NCBI GenBank assembly: GCA_000697475.1
Contig: JNEU01001071.1
Coordinates: 1-44,853 of the forward strand
Reading direction: 5' to 3'
DNA: 44,853 nt
Source of the DNA: Lichtheimia corymbifera B2541
Taxonomy: Eukaryota; Mucoromycota; Mucoromycetes; Mucorales; Lichtheimiaceae
Of this stretch, positions 43,118-44,853 are shown in pieces. Below the pieces are notes generated by a model that was not told the DNA's origin, did no database searches, and was given only the letters and a program-made list of their open reading frames with translations. Position numbers and translations under genes: made by a program. How positions within the stretch are numbered: the first letter of the stretch is position 1; every line of letters begins with the position of its first letter.

Positions 43118-44681
43118 CTAAGGCTTTTGCTCCACGTGCGGTATATGATCTCGTAGCAACGTGACAAGGTAGTCGTCGACTGGTGCAATAATGATGACAT
43201 GCTTGATGTTTGTGAGCGACAAGAGATGGACAATGTCTCTGCGAGCGATCGATGATGCATGGATGCGTAGACGTTGAAGTATAGGGTGATCGTTCATGTG
43301 GACGATGGTTCCTTCTGGTAGTGGTTGCCGACCACAATACAACTCAAGGCATGAAAGTGATGGACACCCCTTGGTAATTGTTGCGATGGCAGATAGGTAA
43401 TGCGAAGAGCCCTGGGAGTGTGTTGTCGATATTCCAAGTTTCTTCAAGCTGTTCAATCCGGAGATCACATCAATCCATGAAAACATCGATATTTGGGCAT
43501 CCAAGTCAACGTGTAGTTCGGTTAAAGAAGAACCAGTGCCATGCTGTACTTTGTGCTCAAGCAAGCTACGGAACGATATCGAATCGACTGTCATTTCCTT
43601 TGCTGAAAGTGTCTGCAGGTTGGATAATTCTTTAACTGCATTCCATATATCATCTCGATTTGCCGCTTCATTACTCAGCTTGACGTGTTGAAGGTGTGGC
43701 GATAGTTGGATGATTGAGAGAGCGAGTGTTGCAAGTTCATCGTTGTCAGCAGTGATATCCAGTGTCTCCAAACGATCAAACTTCAAGCCATCGTCGTGTA
43801 GTGAAACGTTTGGATCCATGATTGTTCCTTCCAAGCGAATGTGATCGAGGGATCGGCGGTTTTCAACTAAAAAGGGAATGAGATGCTCAGCCTGTAATTG
43901 TTCGTTGACATCATCCTCAAAGACTCCGAGACACAACTTTTGTAATCCCTGAACCTGTTGATGTCATCCGCCCTGATCAAAAGCATTGAAAACACCGCAT
44001 GTCAAGAGCTTCATCTCCGGACAATATCCGCACACTGTCGTTAGAAATCGTAAATCGGGAAGCGGGAATAGTTCGAGAAATACGAGCGATGGCAGATAAG
44101 AGCAAATATTGGTCATTGTATCTTGAGAGAGATCGTCACCCATAACGTTCATGGCGAGGTGCGTCAGCTTTGGATACTCCTCAGTGAGATCGAGTATGCC
44201 CCACACTTGAAGATCCAGTGAAACAAGGTTGGGACAGTGGCCCAGTACAACCGCCAAATGAATGCCTGGTGTGTTACGCTCCTGGGTGGAAAGAGTTAGA
44301 TTGGTCAAAGTATTGCCGACAGAATCAAGGGCCGATGTAAGCTCGTATTCCTCATATCCGATGTCTACATCACGTCGATCAGTTACCATATTGTATGTGT
44401 CCTTTCATCCAATACGTACGCATAATAGACAACTTGGTAAGATTCGGAAATTGGCAACAATCCAAGATGGCAAGAGAGTCCTTGTATACATCCGTAGTTC
44501 CTGCTTCCATTGATAATGTTTTCACATGCTCTGAGAATTGCTCCAGCTCACGCAAGTACACTGTGTTGCTCTTGCCCAGTTCCTCGTGCTCAAAGTTCAA
44601 GTTGTTGCATTGTAAGATTAGCCGTCGCCATGTGTGTGAAACATAAAGGTAGGGGCACAATCCCGTTAAATCCCCCCACAT
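43118..44681 (-). pseudogene. F-box/LRR-type protein, interrupted by an in-frame stop
   Basis: Leucine-rich-repeat protein of the F-box/LRR type common in Mucorales, expected to pick substrates for SCF ubiquitin ligases. Coding segments right to left are 44681-44420 and 44364-43118, joined across a 55-nt intron (GTACGT donor, GATGTAG acceptor) that restores the frame. Early residues SHTWRRLILQC resemble the end of an F-box. Repeats follow (FPNLTKLSI, TLTNLTLS, CPNLVSLDL, YPKLTHLAM, LPSLVFLELFP, LETLDITADN, SPHLQHVKL, LSNLQTLSA, LNSLKKLGIS, CPSLSCLEL). A TGA at 43964-43966 breaks the frame between AFDQGG and HQQVQGLQKL. I found no splice pair that removes it without losing convincing repeat sequence. 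The front half of the F-box is not found upstream, so the 5' end may be missing. It could still be a working gene if an intron or a sequencing error explains the stop. Confidence 0.65.
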
Positions 44682-44853
44682 TTCAACTTGGAAAAATTGA
44701 ACTTCGCTATTCGCACCATGTCAATTTCGACACCCGACGTAGATAATGTAGCGAAACCAACTCTTTGCATATGCACTACCGGGGGATAGCTCCTTCGAAA
44801 GTAACAATGCGGCGTGTATGAGTAGTGATTTATCAAGTAACATAGTCAGGCTT

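Noticed and set aside
43964..44040. Intron removing the TGA in the LRR gene
   Set aside because: The only phase-compatible donor (GTGTGC near 44037) would delete a convincing repeat (CGYCPEMKLLTCGVF), so a nonsense change is more likely.

Overview
The window looks like nuclear DNA of a filamentous fungus, most likely an early-diverging one (Mucoromycota, probably Mucorales). Genes are split by many short GT-AG introns, mostly about 45-110 nt. The gene content is eukaryotic: ATG5, DPH5, a SAPS-family phosphatase partner, a PRELI/UPS protein, a mitochondrial ribosomal protein and a chromodomain Ty3-type retrotransposon. Expanded families with disordered N-termini (three SAM methyltransferases) and an F-box/LRR-type gene fit Mucorales. 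The placement rests on family content and intron style, not on a database search.

Layout. 1-7 kb: two tandem paralogous SAM methyltransferases on the minus strand (994-2849 and 4920-6726), each with a putative N-myristoylation signal and a conserved 13-nt microexon. 8.4-13.9 kb: a 5.5-kb gene-free foldback-like palindrome. Its arms are tandem higher-order repeats built from roughly 156, 162 and 194-bp monomers, its core holds three 187-bp MITE-like elements, and its centre is a near-perfect hairpin. 13.9-15.4 kb: no recognisable gene. 15.4-36.3 kb: a gene-dense block with a WrbA-type flavodoxin-fold quinone reductase (-), M18 aspartyl aminopeptidase (+), PAP2 lipid phosphatase (+), an alpha/beta-hydrolase fused to a dual-specificity phosphatase (+), a secreted helical protein (-), a SAPS protein (-), a small membrane-anchored protein (-), DPH5 (-), ATG5 (-), a PRELI/UPS protein (+), a third methyltransferase (+) and mL49 (+). 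36.8-42.1 kb: an intact Ty3-type chromovirus (-) with identical 153-bp LTRs. 43.1-44.7 kb: an LRR gene (-) interrupted by an in-frame stop.

The genes do not form one pathway. Most are housekeeping: autophagy (ATG5), translation (DPH5, mL49), mitochondrial lipid transfer (PRELI/UPS), lipid dephosphorylation (PAP2), protein turnover (M18) and PP6/Sit4-type phosphatase scaffolding (SAPS). The least ordinary items are the foldback/higher-order-repeat structure, the hydrolase-phosphatase fusion whose hydrolase nucleophile is replaced by Ala, and the methyltransferase pair. Exon models were assembled by hand from reading-frame continuity and splice signals. Where a model is uncertain, the entry says so.
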